Shown here in pieces: positions 1 through 7,254 of a stretch of DNA of 17,021 nucleotides. Positions within the stretch are counted from its first letter, which is position 1; each line of letters starts with the position of its first letter. The notes beneath the pieces are model-generated. The model was not told where the DNA came from. It did not search any database and worked only from the letters and a program-made list of their open reading frames with translations. The position numbers were made by a program, and so were the translations under genes. Source of the stretch: JANNOG01 sp964516515 (GTDB lineage Bacteria; Actinomycetota; Actinomycetes; Actinomycetales; JBBAYJ01); assembly GCA_964516515.1 (NCBI GenBank), contig CAZEYA010000071.1, positions 1 to 17,021 on the forward strand, read 5' to 3'.

Positions 1-186
1 TCGGAGGCTCGTGTTAGGGGTACGGCGCGACATGGCACATCGGTTCGCGGTGTGGACAGGCTGGAGGCGGCTGCATCCGGGGCCGGGGTCTAGTGTCGCG
101 TGTTGGAAGTGACTTTCTGGTCGGTGGTTGAGATCGTGGGTCATGTCGCGTGTGGAGCCGTTGGTGTTGCGGGTCGGGGACGAGGA

Positions 187-339
187 GACGTCAAAGACCT
201 CGAAACCGCGATCAGCACTCACATCGACGGATGGAACGACCGCGCCCACCCGTTCGGCTGGACCAAGACCGCCGACGAGATCAGCAGCCACGCGAAACCC
301 TCACCCAACACGAAGAAAACTTACGCTACGCGACACCGG
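187..339 (+). pseudogene. C-terminal remnant of IS630-family transposase
   Basis: One frame reads IDGWNDRAHPFGWTKTAD. This closely resembles the C-terminal end of actinobacterial IS630-type DDE transposases, where an IDGWN-x-R-x-x-PF-x-WTKTAD block lies shortly before the stop. Only about 45 residues remain. The catalytic DDE domain is absent, and the upstream frame (100-186) is not recognisable as transposase. The fragment sits just upstream of the TerD-BRCT gene, and its frame runs on into that gene's region without a clear original stop. It is non-functional and marks an old insertion at the left edge of the window. I am confident of the family from the motif, and less certain of the exact ends. 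Confidence 0.65.
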
Positions 340-398
340 GGTTACTCGCCGCGATCACAGCGGGGACCCCGAAGGAGCCGGGCGGCGTCTCCGCAGTT

Positions 399-1259
399 GT
401 GCGGCCCAGACCACTCAAGCCTGCCCTCAGGCCGCAGTCGGCGTCCACGCCCGACGGTCGGCTGCGCGGGCGCCGGGTCCTGGTCCTGGGGGGCCCGCAC
501 CACGCGGCAGCCGCAGTCCGGGAACGCATCATCGCCGCCGGCGGCGCGGCCGCCGTCAATCTCACGACACAGGTGAGCGACGTCGTCCTGCTCGATGGCG
601 GTACCCGTGATCGCCGGTGGTCCCGAGCCGAGACCCGCCGACTGCGCGTTCTTGAGCACGAATCCCTGGAGCCCGCTTGCGCGCCGCGCCCTCCCGCCGA
701 ATCCGCGCAGGCGCCGAATCGAACCCCGGTGGACGCCGACCAGGGTGTGGTCCTGCCACGCGGTGGTGTCGTCGACCTCCCTGAGGGCCAGGAGTGGCAA
801 CTCGCTGTCCGCTGGCCGGAGCTCGCCGAGCCCGTCGACGTGGTCGCATTCGTCGCCGACGCCGAGGAACAGGTCGCCACCGATGACGACTTCGTCTTCT
901 ACAACGCCCCGACCCACCCCACCGGCTGCGTCGACCTCGCTTTGTACGTGCCCGGCGAGTGCGTCGCGACCATCAATACAGGCACCCTTCCGGACCACGC
1001 CACCCGAGTCCTCCTCGCGGCTGCCGTCGCCGACGGCGCCACCTTCGCAGCCGTCGGCCCAGTCGAGGTGGTCCTACGAGGCGCCCTCGGCTCCGTGATC
1101 GCCCGCGCCACCCTGGACGCCGCAACCACTGAAGCGACCCTCGTGCTCGCCGACGTATACGTGCGCAACGGCACGTGGAGGTTCAGAGCTGTCGGCCAGG
1201 GACACGACCACGCCCTGTCCGCCCTCGCCGTTGCCCACGGCGTCGACATTGAGGACTGA
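399..1259 (+). CDS. TerD-family protein with N-terminal BRCT-like domain
   Basis: From the chosen GTG this is a protein of about 286 residues. Residues ~22-85 (RGRRVLVLGGPHHAAAA..., ending VVLLDGG) look like a BRCT-type alpha/beta domain. A linker follows, then a TerD domain over the C-terminal ~165 residues, with the family's acidic block DDDFVFYNAP, a beta-sandwich core, and the typical end YVRNGTWRFRAVGQG. TerD domains bind calcium and belong to tellurite-resistance and stress-signalling systems; fusion to BRCT suggests a link to DNA or to phospho-signalling. The frame is open back to 150, but that part overlaps the transposase remnant. No upstream start has a good ribosome site, and an AAGGAG at 372-377 lies too far from GTG 399 to be decisive, so the start is uncertain. 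No other ter genes are nearby. Confidence 0.85.
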   Translation: MRPRPLKPALRPQSASTPDGRLRGRRVLVLGGPHHAAAAVRERIIAAGGAAAVNLTTQVSDVVLLDGGTRDRRWSRAETRRLRVLEHESLEPACAPRPPAESAQAPNRTPVDADQGVVLPRGGVVDLPEGQEWQLAVRWPELAEPVDVVAFVADAEEQVATDDDFVFYNAPTHPTGCVDLALYVPGECVATINTGTLPDHATRVLLAAAVADGATFAAVGPVEVVLRGALGSVIARATLDAATTEATLVLADVYVRNGTWRFRAVGQGHDHALSALAVAHGVDIED

Positions 1260-1276
1260 CCTGACTTGGCTCACGT

Positions 1277-1303
1277 TGGTGGCCGGGCAGCGTTGAACCA
1301 CCA
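1277..1303 (+). terminator. possible weak terminator after the TerD-BRCT gene
   Basis: Arms TGGTGG (1277-1282) and CCACCA (1298-1303) form a 6-bp stem with a 15-nt loop just past the stop. CTGAC (1261-ish) and GTCAG (1305-1309) could extend the stem across a bulge. There is no T-run, so this is only suggestive. Confidence 0.25.
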
Positions 1304-1332
1304 GGTCAGCGGTCATCTCCGCAGGTCAGGTC

Positions 1333-1460
1333 GCGGAGGGCGAGGGATTCGAACCCCCGGTGACATCGCTGCCACTACGGCTATCAAGACCGCCAGCCGT
1401 ACCGGCTCTGATCAGCACGTTCTCCCGTGATCCGGCGGGGCCGGGGCCCTGCTCAGGCAC
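1333..1460 (-). repeat. tRNA-Ser(UGA)-like repeat, copy A (decayed)
   Basis: Read on the minus strand, 1391-1333 forms the 3' half of a class II tRNA. It has an anticodon loop with UGA at 34-36, a variable arm of about 6 bp, a T arm with loop TTCGAAT, and a 3' acceptor strand GCCCTCCG. Position 37 is T instead of a purine (loop CTTGATA), and no 5' acceptor strand fully matches, so it is unlikely to be a working tRNA. Upstream of the anticodon stem, the sequence out to GTGCCTGAG at 1460 matches copy B (8243-8366) and the copy at 16938-17021, so the repeat unit is larger than a tRNA half. It probably marks an old attachment site of an integrative element. Confidence 0.7.
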
Positions 1461-1645
1461 TGCTGCGGGACCCCGTCTCGCACTCGCGTAATGCCGGCCC
1501 GGTGCAGCTCCAGGGCCGAGGCTGCGGCGGTCGGGTGCAGCCGTCGTGGTCGGCCGGCCTGCCTGTAGATGATGGCGCCACAGGGTCGGCAGGCTTGCAG
1601 CTCAGACAACAGTCCAGTCCTGTGCGGAGGGCGTGGGGCGCCCAC
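1412..1645 (-). CDS. doubtful small ORF ending in copy A of the tRNA-like repeat
   Basis: This 77-codon frame contains a CxxC followed by G (ACRPCGAII), reminiscent of small zinc-finger-like proteins of actinobacterial mobile elements. It ends CLSRAPAPPD..., and the corresponding frame at copy B reads CLSGAPAPPD. That could mean a shared protein C-terminus, or simply the shared DNA repeat. The start lies inside the second tRNA scar (1624-1658), there is no clear ribosome site, and I do not recognise a family. I list it because the shared peptide is the only protein-level signal across the repeats. Confidence 0.15.
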   Translation of the reverse strand: MGAPRPPHRTGLLSELQACRPCGAIIYRQAGRPRRLHPTAAASALELHRAGITRVRDGVPQQCLSRAPAPPDHGRTC

Positions 1646-1658
1646 CCACGAGACGGGT
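1624..1658 (-). repeat. decayed tRNA-Ser 3' fragment (copy E)
   Basis: The plus-strand sequence GCGGAGGGCGTGGG, six changed bases, then ACCCACGAGACGGGT matches the tRNA-Ser fragment at 13620-13654 at all but about six of 35 positions. Only the T-loop region differs, and the TTCGAA core is lost. It directly abuts the stop codon of the LuxR-type gene. It is a second scar only about 165 nt from copy A and in the same orientation. Confidence 0.55.
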
Positions 1659-3178
1659 CACCGGCCCCGAGACGCGTGCCATGACGCCATACCGGCCCGC
1701 GAGGTCATGTCGAGCTTGCGCAGCACGTTGCTCACGTGGTGCTCCACGGTGCGCAGCGACAGGATTAGCCGCTCGGCGATGGCTGCGTTACTCAGCCCGT
1801 CCGCCACCAGGGCGGTGATCTCCAGCTCCCGGGGGGTGAGCGGGTGGTCCGCTGCGGTCAGCCCCCTCGATCCGGTCGCTGCCGGCATCCTGGCCAACAG
1901 CGGTGCCATCCCGAGCCGAGAGGCGAGCGCCCGCGCCCGCCCGGCATGGGCCTGGCCCCCGGCCGTCCCGTGCCCGGCCAGCTGTGCCAGCTCGGCCAGC
2001 ACGAGCGCCTGGTGGGGAAGGGCGTGCAGGACCTCGCACGCGTGCAACGCGCTGCCCAGGTGCCTGGCTGCCGCGTCCCGGTCGTCGGCCAGAACGGCCA
2101 AGCGTCCGAGGGCCAGGTCGACCGGGCCCTCGTACGGGCTGTGGGCGAAGGCGATGGCGTGCAGCCCGCTGTAGGGCACGAGCTCCGCGTACAGCCGGGC
2201 CCCGGTCTCCCGGTCCCCAAGCCACGCACAGACGTCCGCGTTGCCGACCGTGGCGATCAGCCACTCCGGCGCGCGGACGGGCATGCGGAGCACGTGCGGG
2301 GCGATGGACCACCACAGCGCCTCTGCCTCCTCCCGTCCGTCCCGGGCGCGGAGCACCACGCACAACCAGCCGCGTGCCATGTAGGGCATCGAGTCAACGA
2401 GCTCGCGGACGGCGGCCTCGGACTCCGCCGCCCCCCGCCCGGTCTGCTGCGCCACCACCGAGGTGACGATGACCTGCAGCGCCGCCGACTCCCCGTCCGG
2501 GTCGCCCTCGGTCTGCACCGCCCTCTGCAGAAGGTCGACGGCGTCGTCGTAGCGGCCCTCGAGGAGGCGCTGTGAGGCCTCGACGGCCATCACGTGCGCC
2601 CGCCACGCCGGTCGACCCGAGCGTGCGGCCAGCGGGCGCAGGGCCGACAGCTCGGCCGCGAGGTCGACCCGGTCGCCGAGCACGGCGTGGACGTCCGTCC
2701 GCCAGCGGCGGCCTGCGAAGAGGTACTCGTCGGTGCCGGTGCGACGGCCCAGCTCGACGGCGGCATCGGCGACCTCCATCCGCTCGGGCAGGTGGTCGAC
2801 GGTCAGCCGAGCGGCCTGCCAGGCCTGCAGCCGCAGGAACGACGACTCGGGGTCGCCGCTCTCCGGCGGCAGGTCCAGCGGCTCCGACACGTGGAAGGGG
2901 TCGGTCGTCAACACGAGCTGGGCGCGGACCCGGGCCGAGCGCACGGGGTCGCTGTCGCCGAGCCGCGCGAGGGCCTCGGTGCACAGAGCGTGCACCCGGC
3001 CGGCGACGGCGGTGCTGGGCGTCGTGTGGATCACGGTCGCGGCGTCGGCCAAGGCCGCGGGGTCGTCAGCCGCACGGGCGGCAGCGGCCACCTCCTCGCA
3101 GGCCTCGAGCGCCTGCGCGACCGGCCCCGTGGCGTAGACGGTGCGGGCGTGCTCAAGGAGCTCAGCGACGTCTCGCAC
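1658..3178 (-). CDS. LuxR-type transcriptional regulator with long TPR-like N-terminal region
   Basis: This is a 506-residue protein. The last ~64 residues are a LuxR/GerE DNA-binding domain (LTPRELEITALVADGLSN, then AIAERLILSLRTVEHHVSNV), with the Glu and the recognition-helix pattern intact. The preceding ~430 residues are alanine- and leucine-rich helices resembling the tetratricopeptide part of large actinobacterial LuxR (LAL-type) regulators. There is no Walker A motif, so it lacks the ATPase module of full LAL proteins. The GTG start at 3178 has no strong ribosome site. It is divergent from the membrane-protein gene at 3288 with about 109 bp between, so it may regulate that gene, itself, or both. 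The stop falls at the edge of the tRNA-like scar, so the very C-terminus may be altered. The signal it senses is unknown. Confidence 0.85.
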   Translation of the reverse strand: MRDVAELLEHARTVYATGPVAQALEACEEVAAAARAADDPAALADAATVIHTTPSTAVAGRVHALCTEALARLGDSDPVRSARVRAQLVLTTDPFHVSEPLDLPPESGDPESSFLRLQAWQAARLTVDHLPERMEVADAAVELGRRTGTDEYLFAGRRWRTDVHAVLGDRVDLAAELSALRPLAARSGRPAWRAHVMAVEASQRLLEGRYDDAVDLLQRAVQTEGDPDGESAALQVIVTSVVAQQTGRGAAESEAAVRELVDSMPYMARGWLCVVLRARDGREEAEALWWSIAPHVLRMPVRAPEWLIATVGNADVCAWLGDRETGARLYAELVPYSGLHAIAFAHSPYEGPVDLALGRLAVLADDRDAAARHLGSALHACEVLHALPHQALVLAELAQLAGHGTAGGQAHAGRARALASRLGMAPLLARMPAATGSRGLTAADHPLTPRELEITALVADGLSNAAIAERLILSLRTVEHHVSNVLRKLDMTSRAGMASWHASRGR

Positions 3179-3287
3179 GGCTGGAGCCTAGCCGCGGGGG
3201 GCGAGCTCGGAACTGGTCGCCGGATGGGTGACGGGATGCGTGGTTCCACCGATGCGACGCGGTGCGGACCCTCTCTAGCGTCCCGCC
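3179..3287. promoter_or_regulatory. divergent promoter region, LuxR-type gene / membrane-protein gene
   Basis: This 109-bp gap separates two genes that point away from each other, so both promoters should lie here. I see no convincing -35/-10 pair or operator repeat by eye; the assignment rests on gene orientation. Confidence 0.4.
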
Positions 3288-3959
3288 ATGAGCGCTTCCA
3301 GGTCATCCGCCACCACCTCCCCGGCCCTCGGGCACGGGGACCTCTGGCCCGCCCCCCGCGTCCGGTGGCTGGCGACCGTCTGCCTCGTCGCGTCGCTGCT
3401 CGGCGCGGCGTCCGCGGTCGCCATGCTGACCTGGCCGCCGATGGTCCCGGAAGACCGCTACAGCTACCCGTTCGATGCCGTCTGGCACACCGTCTTCCAG
3501 CTCTTCTTCGCGGTGCAGCACCTCGGTCTGCTGGCCGGGATCATCGCCCTCGGGCACGTGGCCCGGCGTCTCCCCGGCCGCCGCACCAGGGCCGGGGTGA
3601 CGGTCTCGGCGCTCGGCATGGTGACGCTCACGGCCGCCGAGCTGCTGAACATCACCGCCGCCCACGCCGCCGTCGGGAGCACCCGCGCCGACCTGGCCAG
3701 CGCCGCCTACGGGCCCGCGATGATCCTCGTGGGCGTCGGGTTCCTGGTGGCCGGCGTGGGGGTGGTGCGCAGCCGGCTGCTCACAGGGTGGGGCCGGTGG
3801 GTGCCGTTGGCCCTGGGGGCCTACGTCTTCGTCGTGCTGTTCCCCGCGGTGTTCGGTCCGTTGGTCGCGGGTCGGCTCGCGATCGGGGCCTGGATGCTGG
3901 GCTTCGCCGCGCTGGGGGTGGCGGTGCGCCGGGCGGTGCCCAGGTCCACGGGCGCATGA
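3288..3959 (+). CDS. multi-pass integral membrane protein
   Basis: This is a 223-residue protein with about six hydrophobic segments. The first is near residues 27-48 (WLATVCLVASLLGAAS...), the second near 67-90 (including TVFQLFFAVQHLGLLAGII), and the others near 103-125, 143-162, 170-190 and 195-215. The N-terminus is short and polar. No catalytic or transporter signature is visible, so I assign no function. It is divergent from the LuxR-type regulator. Its stop overlaps the next start (ATGA at 3956-3959), which implies translational coupling with the truncated membrane protein that follows. It may be a regulator-controlled membrane module that lost its second component. Confidence 0.75.
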   Translation: MSASRSSATTSPALGHGDLWPAPRVRWLATVCLVASLLGAASAVAMLTWPPMVPEDRYSYPFDAVWHTVFQLFFAVQHLGLLAGIIALGHVARRLPGRRTRAGVTVSALGMVTLTAAELLNITAAHAAVGSTRADLASAAYGPAMILVGVGFLVAGVGVVRSRLLTGWGRWVPLALGAYVFVVLFPAVFGPLVAGRLAIGAWMLGFAALGVAVRRAVPRSTGA

Positions 3960-4099
3960 GCGGGGTCCTGGCCGGGCCGGCGCGGGGGCTCGTGGCCGTC
4001 GGCGCGGTGTGCGGGCTGGCGTGGGCGCCCGGCTTCCGCGGCTGGATGGCACTGATGGCCGGACCGACCAACTCGTCGACCACGTGGTGGGGGACCGTT
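3956..4099 (+). pseudogene. truncated N-terminus of a second membrane protein
   Basis: The ATG overlaps the upstream stop by four bases (ATGA), as in a genuine operon. The frame starts with a hydrophobic segment (GLVAVGAVCGLAWAPGF) followed by RGWMALMAGPTNSSTTWWGT. This resembles the first helix and loop of small actinobacterial membrane proteins of unknown function. After about 48 residues the hydrophobic pattern stops abruptly and the frame becomes an unrelated shadow of the kinase-like gene starting at 4104. The 3' part therefore appears to have been lost at a junction near 4095-4103. Confidence 0.5.
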
Positions 4100-4103
4100 A
4101 CTG

Positions 4104-4550
4104 GTGGCGCTCACCGAGCCACGGATTTTTGGGGCCCTGATCGACACCGGAGCTGGCGGCGGCTCGATCTTCGTGGTCCTGGTCGGGCTCGCCGGCGGCT
4201 ACGACGTGGTCTGGGTCGAGGGAACCGGGATCATCCGTCGCGAACTGGCGGCGCTGATCGACGCGTCGATTTATGTCCAGGGTGACCTTGCTGCCCAGGA
4301 GCAGCGGCTGGTCGCCCGGGACGGCGACATTCCGGAGCAGCAGGAGCACATCGCCCGTTGGCTGGACGAGGAGCTGCCGTTCATGGCGCGCGAGCAGCCC
4401 TGGGCTCGGGCCACAGTGGTTGTGGCCGGAACCAGCCAGATCGAACACGACCCGGCGCAGCCCGTCATCCACGTCGACCGATTCAGGCGTCCCCAGATCT
4501 TCACTCATGTGGCTCACTGGTCGAGCTTCAGGACCGCGGTGCTGAGGTAG
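4104..4550 (+). pseudogene. uridine-kinase-like P-loop protein lacking its P-loop
   Basis: The GTG-start frame of 148 residues begins EPRIFGALIDTGAGG...FVVLVGL, then passes directly to GGYDVVWVEGTGIIRRELAA. It continues through a C-terminal part typical of small uridine-kinase-like proteins (LIDASIYVQGD, RWLDEELPFMAREQPW, ATVVVAGT). Relatives have a Walker A (G-x-x-G-x-GKT/S) just after the first hydrophobic strand and roughly 100 residues before the V-x-VEG strand. Here that stretch is missing while the frame is kept. With no nucleotide-binding loop it cannot act as a kinase. It follows the truncated membrane gene at a junction and converges on the broken glycosidase-like gene. The family call rests on memory of the motif order. 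Confidence 0.6.
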
Positions 4551-4580
4551 TGGGGCACAGGCACGGGGGGGTCGTTTGCG

Positions 4581-5597
4581 ATGTCGGAGGCGGGCTGTGA
4601 CGAGCCCGATTCGACTGCGGTAGTGACGGGTCCCGGTCACGAAGATGCTGAGCAAGCCGTCGGGAGACTCGACGATGGCGGGGTCGCACACTCCCCGGCC
4701 CATCCACGATGGTGTGTCGGCGGCGTCGGTGTCCAGGACCTTGGTCGGCGGCGACCATGCTGAGCGATCTGGGTCCGGGGTGTTGGCTGTGGACACCCAC
4801 AGCCCCTGGGGCGGGAAGGGCTTGGTGGCATGCAGATTGGTCCCTCGGCGAGCACCATCGTCCACCCTCTCGTCGTGCGGACGACGGCGTTGTCAAAGAA
4901 GCCCTCCTCAGCCCAAGCCCACACGCGCGGGGGTGTCCAACCCGTGAGGCCGTCGTCGCTGGTGGTGGTTCGCAGCTCGTAGTCGGGTTGCTCACCGCGG
5001 CCGACTTCGTGAGGGGTCGCCACGTACCACATCACGTACCGATCGCCGTCGTGGACCACCAGGGGCTCGAGTGCACTGGGGCGGGTGCCATCGCCTTGGA
5101 CCATGGGTTCATCGCGCCTGTTCCATCGCCCCTCGTGGTGCTCGAGGATGCCGATCGCGTATCGGCTGGACGCCCCGACATCTCGTCGCCCCAGAGCGGC
5201 CCGCGTAGTAGATGCGGGGATGACGGACCTCGGTGCCGGGTAGGTAGGAGAGTGTGTGTACGCCGCCGTCGTCCCAATGGTGGCGTGGCGGGTCGGCAAG
5301 GAGCGGGCAGGCTCGGCCCCTGCGATCGACCGTGATCTCCCAGGTGGCGGTAGCCGGATCAGCCGAGGCGGGCGCGGTCGCGCAGTACAGGTGGTTGCGG
5401 AAGGAGGTTGAGTAGCCACCGAGGAAGAGCACCCAGGCGTCGTCGACAAGGTGGATGTCGCCATTGCCGAGGCCCAAGACGCCGCGCGGCATCGGACCCT
5501 CGACCATGTCCCAGGGCATCCGCGCGTCCGTGATGGTCACCCATGCACGGTAGTGCGGCGTGTAAGCCCAGATTGCGGTTAGCGCGAGGGCCGTCAC
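4581..5597 (-). pseudogene. beta-propeller glycosidase-like gene broken by two frameshifts
   Basis: Coding quality runs through three frames on the minus strand. Part 1 (5597 to ~5190) has NGDIHLVDDAWVLFLGG, NHLYCATAPA and HPRIYYAGRSG. Part 2 (~5190 to ~4842) has ASSRYAIGILEHHEG, LEPLVVHDGDRYVMWYVAT, FFDNAVVR and WTMVLAEG. Part 3 (~4842 to ~4581) has GTNLHATKPFPPQGLW, CDPAIVESPDGLLSIFVTG and RIGLVTARL. The repeated aromatic-rich blades (RYVMWY, RIYYAG, DPAIV) are typical of five-bladed propeller glycoside hydrolases of the GH43/GH32 kind. The shifts lie near 5190 and 4840-4845. The C-terminus fades where the gene meets the kinase remnant. I infer a dead gene and cannot name the substrate; sequencing error is the alternative for the shifts. 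Confidence 0.6.
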
Positions 5598-5630
5598 ATG
5601 CGGGATGTGCTCGCAAAGATCAGGAACCCG

Positions 5631-5647
5631 CCGCGACGACGTCGCGG
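5631..5647. repeat. 7-bp GC-rich hairpin upstream of the glycosidase-like pseudogene
   Basis: CCGCGAC and GTCGCGG flank a 3-nt GAC loop. The hairpin lies between the 3' end of the CGNR gene and the start of the broken glycosidase-like gene. It could be a terminator for the CGNR transcript, but no T-run follows on the minus strand. Confidence 0.3.
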
Positions 5648-5757
5648 GGTCTCGGTAGCTCCGGCGCCGGTGCCCGCACGGGATCGGCCATCGGGACGGC
5701 GTCGTCAGCTGTGCGGTTCAACCCGCCACATGCCCCATCGTCAGACACCGCCGCCGA

Positions 5758-6324
5758 TCACGGCCCGCTCGCGCCTCGGTAGGCCCGGGTCTTGGCGATG
5801 TTGCCGCACCGGGCCATGGAGCACCAGCGTCGACGCCCCGGTCGGGAAGCATCGACGAACAACAGCCCGCAGTCCTCGGCGGCGCACTCCCGCACCCGAG
5901 CGCCCATCGGGCCTGTAAACAGAGTGATCCCCTCTCGAGCAATGTGCGCCAGCGCCTGGTCCACCGCGACGACGGGCAGGACGACCGCACCGGATGCATC
6001 CATCCAGGCTGGCAACACCGGACCCAGCGCGAGGCCGTTGATGACCTCGACGTCATGACGCCGGAACGCTCTGCCCGCAACGTGGCGGCGACCGCAATGG
6101 AACAGCGCCTTCCGAAGTGACCGGAAGGCCGGCAGCCCTGCGCCCTGGGCCACGTCCCGCTCTAGCAGGACCCCCAGCCAGTAGGCCAGAGCCGGCTCGT
6201 CGGCGACCAGATCCGCCTCGACCCACTCACCCACGCCACCGGTGTGGGCAATGTCCAGAGCCACGCTCCCGGAGGCAAGGAGCCGACGTTGCCACGCAGG
6301 GAGGCTTGCGCGACTCACCACCAT
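5758..6324 (-). CDS. CGNR zinc-finger / ABATE-domain protein
   Basis: This is a 188-residue protein. Its N-terminal ~130 residues match the ABATE-type helical domain (GEWVEADLVADEPALAYWL, helical core, HIAREG). Residues ~145-182 form a CGNR zinc finger with CAAEDCGLLFVD, RRRWCSMARCGN and the trailing KTRAYR, giving four metal-ligand cysteines. Proteins of this family are thought to be stress-related transcriptional regulators. It is divergent from the RidA gene with only 45 bp between starts, and an inverted repeat (6325-6345) abuts its start codon, so it may control both directions. The ATG at 6324 has no ribosome site. A -10-like CATACT at 6331-6336 ends 6 nt before it, which suggests a leaderless mRNA. 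Confidence 0.85.
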   Translation of the reverse strand: MVVSRASLPAWQRRLLASGSVALDIAHTGGVGEWVEADLVADEPALAYWLGVLLERDVAQGAGLPAFRSLRKALFHCGRRHVAGRAFRRHDVEVINGLALGPVLPAWMDASGAVVLPVVAVDQALAHIAREGITLFTGPMGARVRECAAEDCGLLFVDASRPGRRRWCSMARCGNIAKTRAYRGASGP

Positions 6325-6345
6325 GACACCAGTATGACCGGTGTC
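6325..6345. promoter_or_regulatory. inverted repeat and -10-like element between CGNR and RidA genes
   Basis: GACACC and GGTGTC are perfect 6-bp arms with a 9-nt spacer in the short divergent gap. The minus-strand reading contains CATACT, placed as a -10 for a leaderless CGNR transcript. An operator overlapping a promoter, possibly for autoregulation by the CGNR protein, is the natural reading; this is inference. Confidence 0.45.
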
Positions 6346-6369
6346 GCCGTCTCATCAAGGAGGAGCGCC

Positions 6370-6762
6370 ATGACCGTTCAGTACCTCAATCCCCCGGAGC
6401 TGCTGCAGAGCCCGAACTTCTCGCAGGCCGTGGTCGTGGAGCAGCCCGCGCGGACCGTCTACGTCGGTGGCCAGAACGGCGTGGACGCCAACGGAGCGGT
6501 GGTCGGGGACCTGGCAGAGCAGACCGCCCGGGCCGTCGACAACGCCAAGGTCGTCCTGGCGGCCGCCGGCGGACAGCTCAGCGACGTCATCTCCTGGACG
6601 GTCGCGGTCGTGGACGGCCAAGACCTCCGCGCTGGGTTCGGTGCCATGCAACCGGCCCTCGCCGGTCGAGAGCACCCGCCGGTCGTCACCGTCCTGCTGG
6701 TGGCCGGACTCGCCGTGCCGGGAGCGCTCGTGGAGATCAGCGCCGTCGCGGTCCTGGCATGA
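6370..6762 (+). CDS. RidA/YjgF family protein
   Basis: This is a 130-residue protein, the usual size for the family. ATG 6370 is preceded by a strong AAGGAGGAG ribosome site, which fixes the start. Family landmarks are VEQPARTVYVGGQNGVD, the central EQTARAVDNAKVVLAAAGG helix, and the C-terminal VPGALVEISAVAV strand where RidA enzymes carry the conserved Glu. In canonical RidA an Arg near residue 105 binds the carboxylate of the 2-aminoacrylate/imine substrate. Here the stretch is AGREHPPVVTVLLVAGL, without the usual P-A-R-x-x-V pattern, so this may belong to a non-canonical subgroup. It overlaps the next gene by four bases (ATGA), indicating translational coupling. Confidence 0.88.
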   Translation: MTVQYLNPPELLQSPNFSQAVVVEQPARTVYVGGQNGVDANGAVVGDLAEQTARAVDNAKVVLAAAGGQLSDVISWTVAVVDGQDLRAGFGAMQPALAGREHPPVVTVLLVAGLAVPGALVEISAVAVLA

Positions 6763-7109
6763 CCGGCCAGACGCAGGATGCTGGCTGGCAGGTCGGTGCC
6801 CGCCGGACGCTCCCCCTGGAGCTCGCCGAGTCCTGGGAGTTGCTCACCCGCCCGCCGTGGCTGGATCGCTGGTCCGGGCTGGCTGCCCTCGACCGAGACG
6901 ACCCGGCCGTACGAAGCCTGACCGCAACACGCGTTGTCCGGGTCCGGACGCGTGACTCCCTCGTGCAACTGCGGGTACAGGCCGCCGTGTCCGGCACCAC
7001 GGTCGCCTTCCACGAGGACCACCTGCCCGACGAGCAGGCCAGGAACCTGCGAAAAGCCTACTGGGCTCAAGTGCTAGACGACCTCGAGGCAGCCGTGTCT
7101 GCCTTCTGA
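6759..7109 (+). CDS. small SRPBCC/START-like protein
   Basis: This is a 116-residue protein starting at the ATGA overlap with the RidA-like gene. It has the features of a short SRPBCC (Bet v1/START-like) helix-grip protein: an early RRTLPLELAESWELLTRPPW block (beta strand plus the helix typical of AHSA1-like proteins), central strands (TATRVVRVRTRDSLVQLRVQ, then TTVAFHEDHL), and a long C-terminal helix (RKAYWAQVLDDLEAAVSAF). This domain holds hydrophobic ligands in a cavity. Coupling to RidA and divergence from the CGNR gene suggest a small three-gene detoxification or stress cassette. The ligand is unknown. Confidence 0.75.
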   Translation: MTGQTQDAGWQVGARRTLPLELAESWELLTRPPWLDRWSGLAALDRDDPAVRSLTATRVVRVRTRDSLVQLRVQAAVSGTTVAFHEDHLPDEQARNLRKAYWAQVLDDLEAAVSAF

Positions 7110-7254
7110 CGAGAGTAGGCCCGGCTGCGGCATGCTGCGATCAGATCCGCAGGCGGCGTCGCGGGACATCGGAGTCGTGCCGCCGCTCCCGCGCCGTTAC
7201 TTGCACTCGCCAGGGACGCGGCGTCTTCGGGGTGCAGCTACGGTTCTGTAAGGC

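Noticed and set aside
2594..4285. Very long open frame on the plus strand opposite the LuxR-type gene
   Set aside because: It lies antisense to a well-supported gene, is Arg/Gly/Ala-rich without domain patterns, and reflects high GC content.
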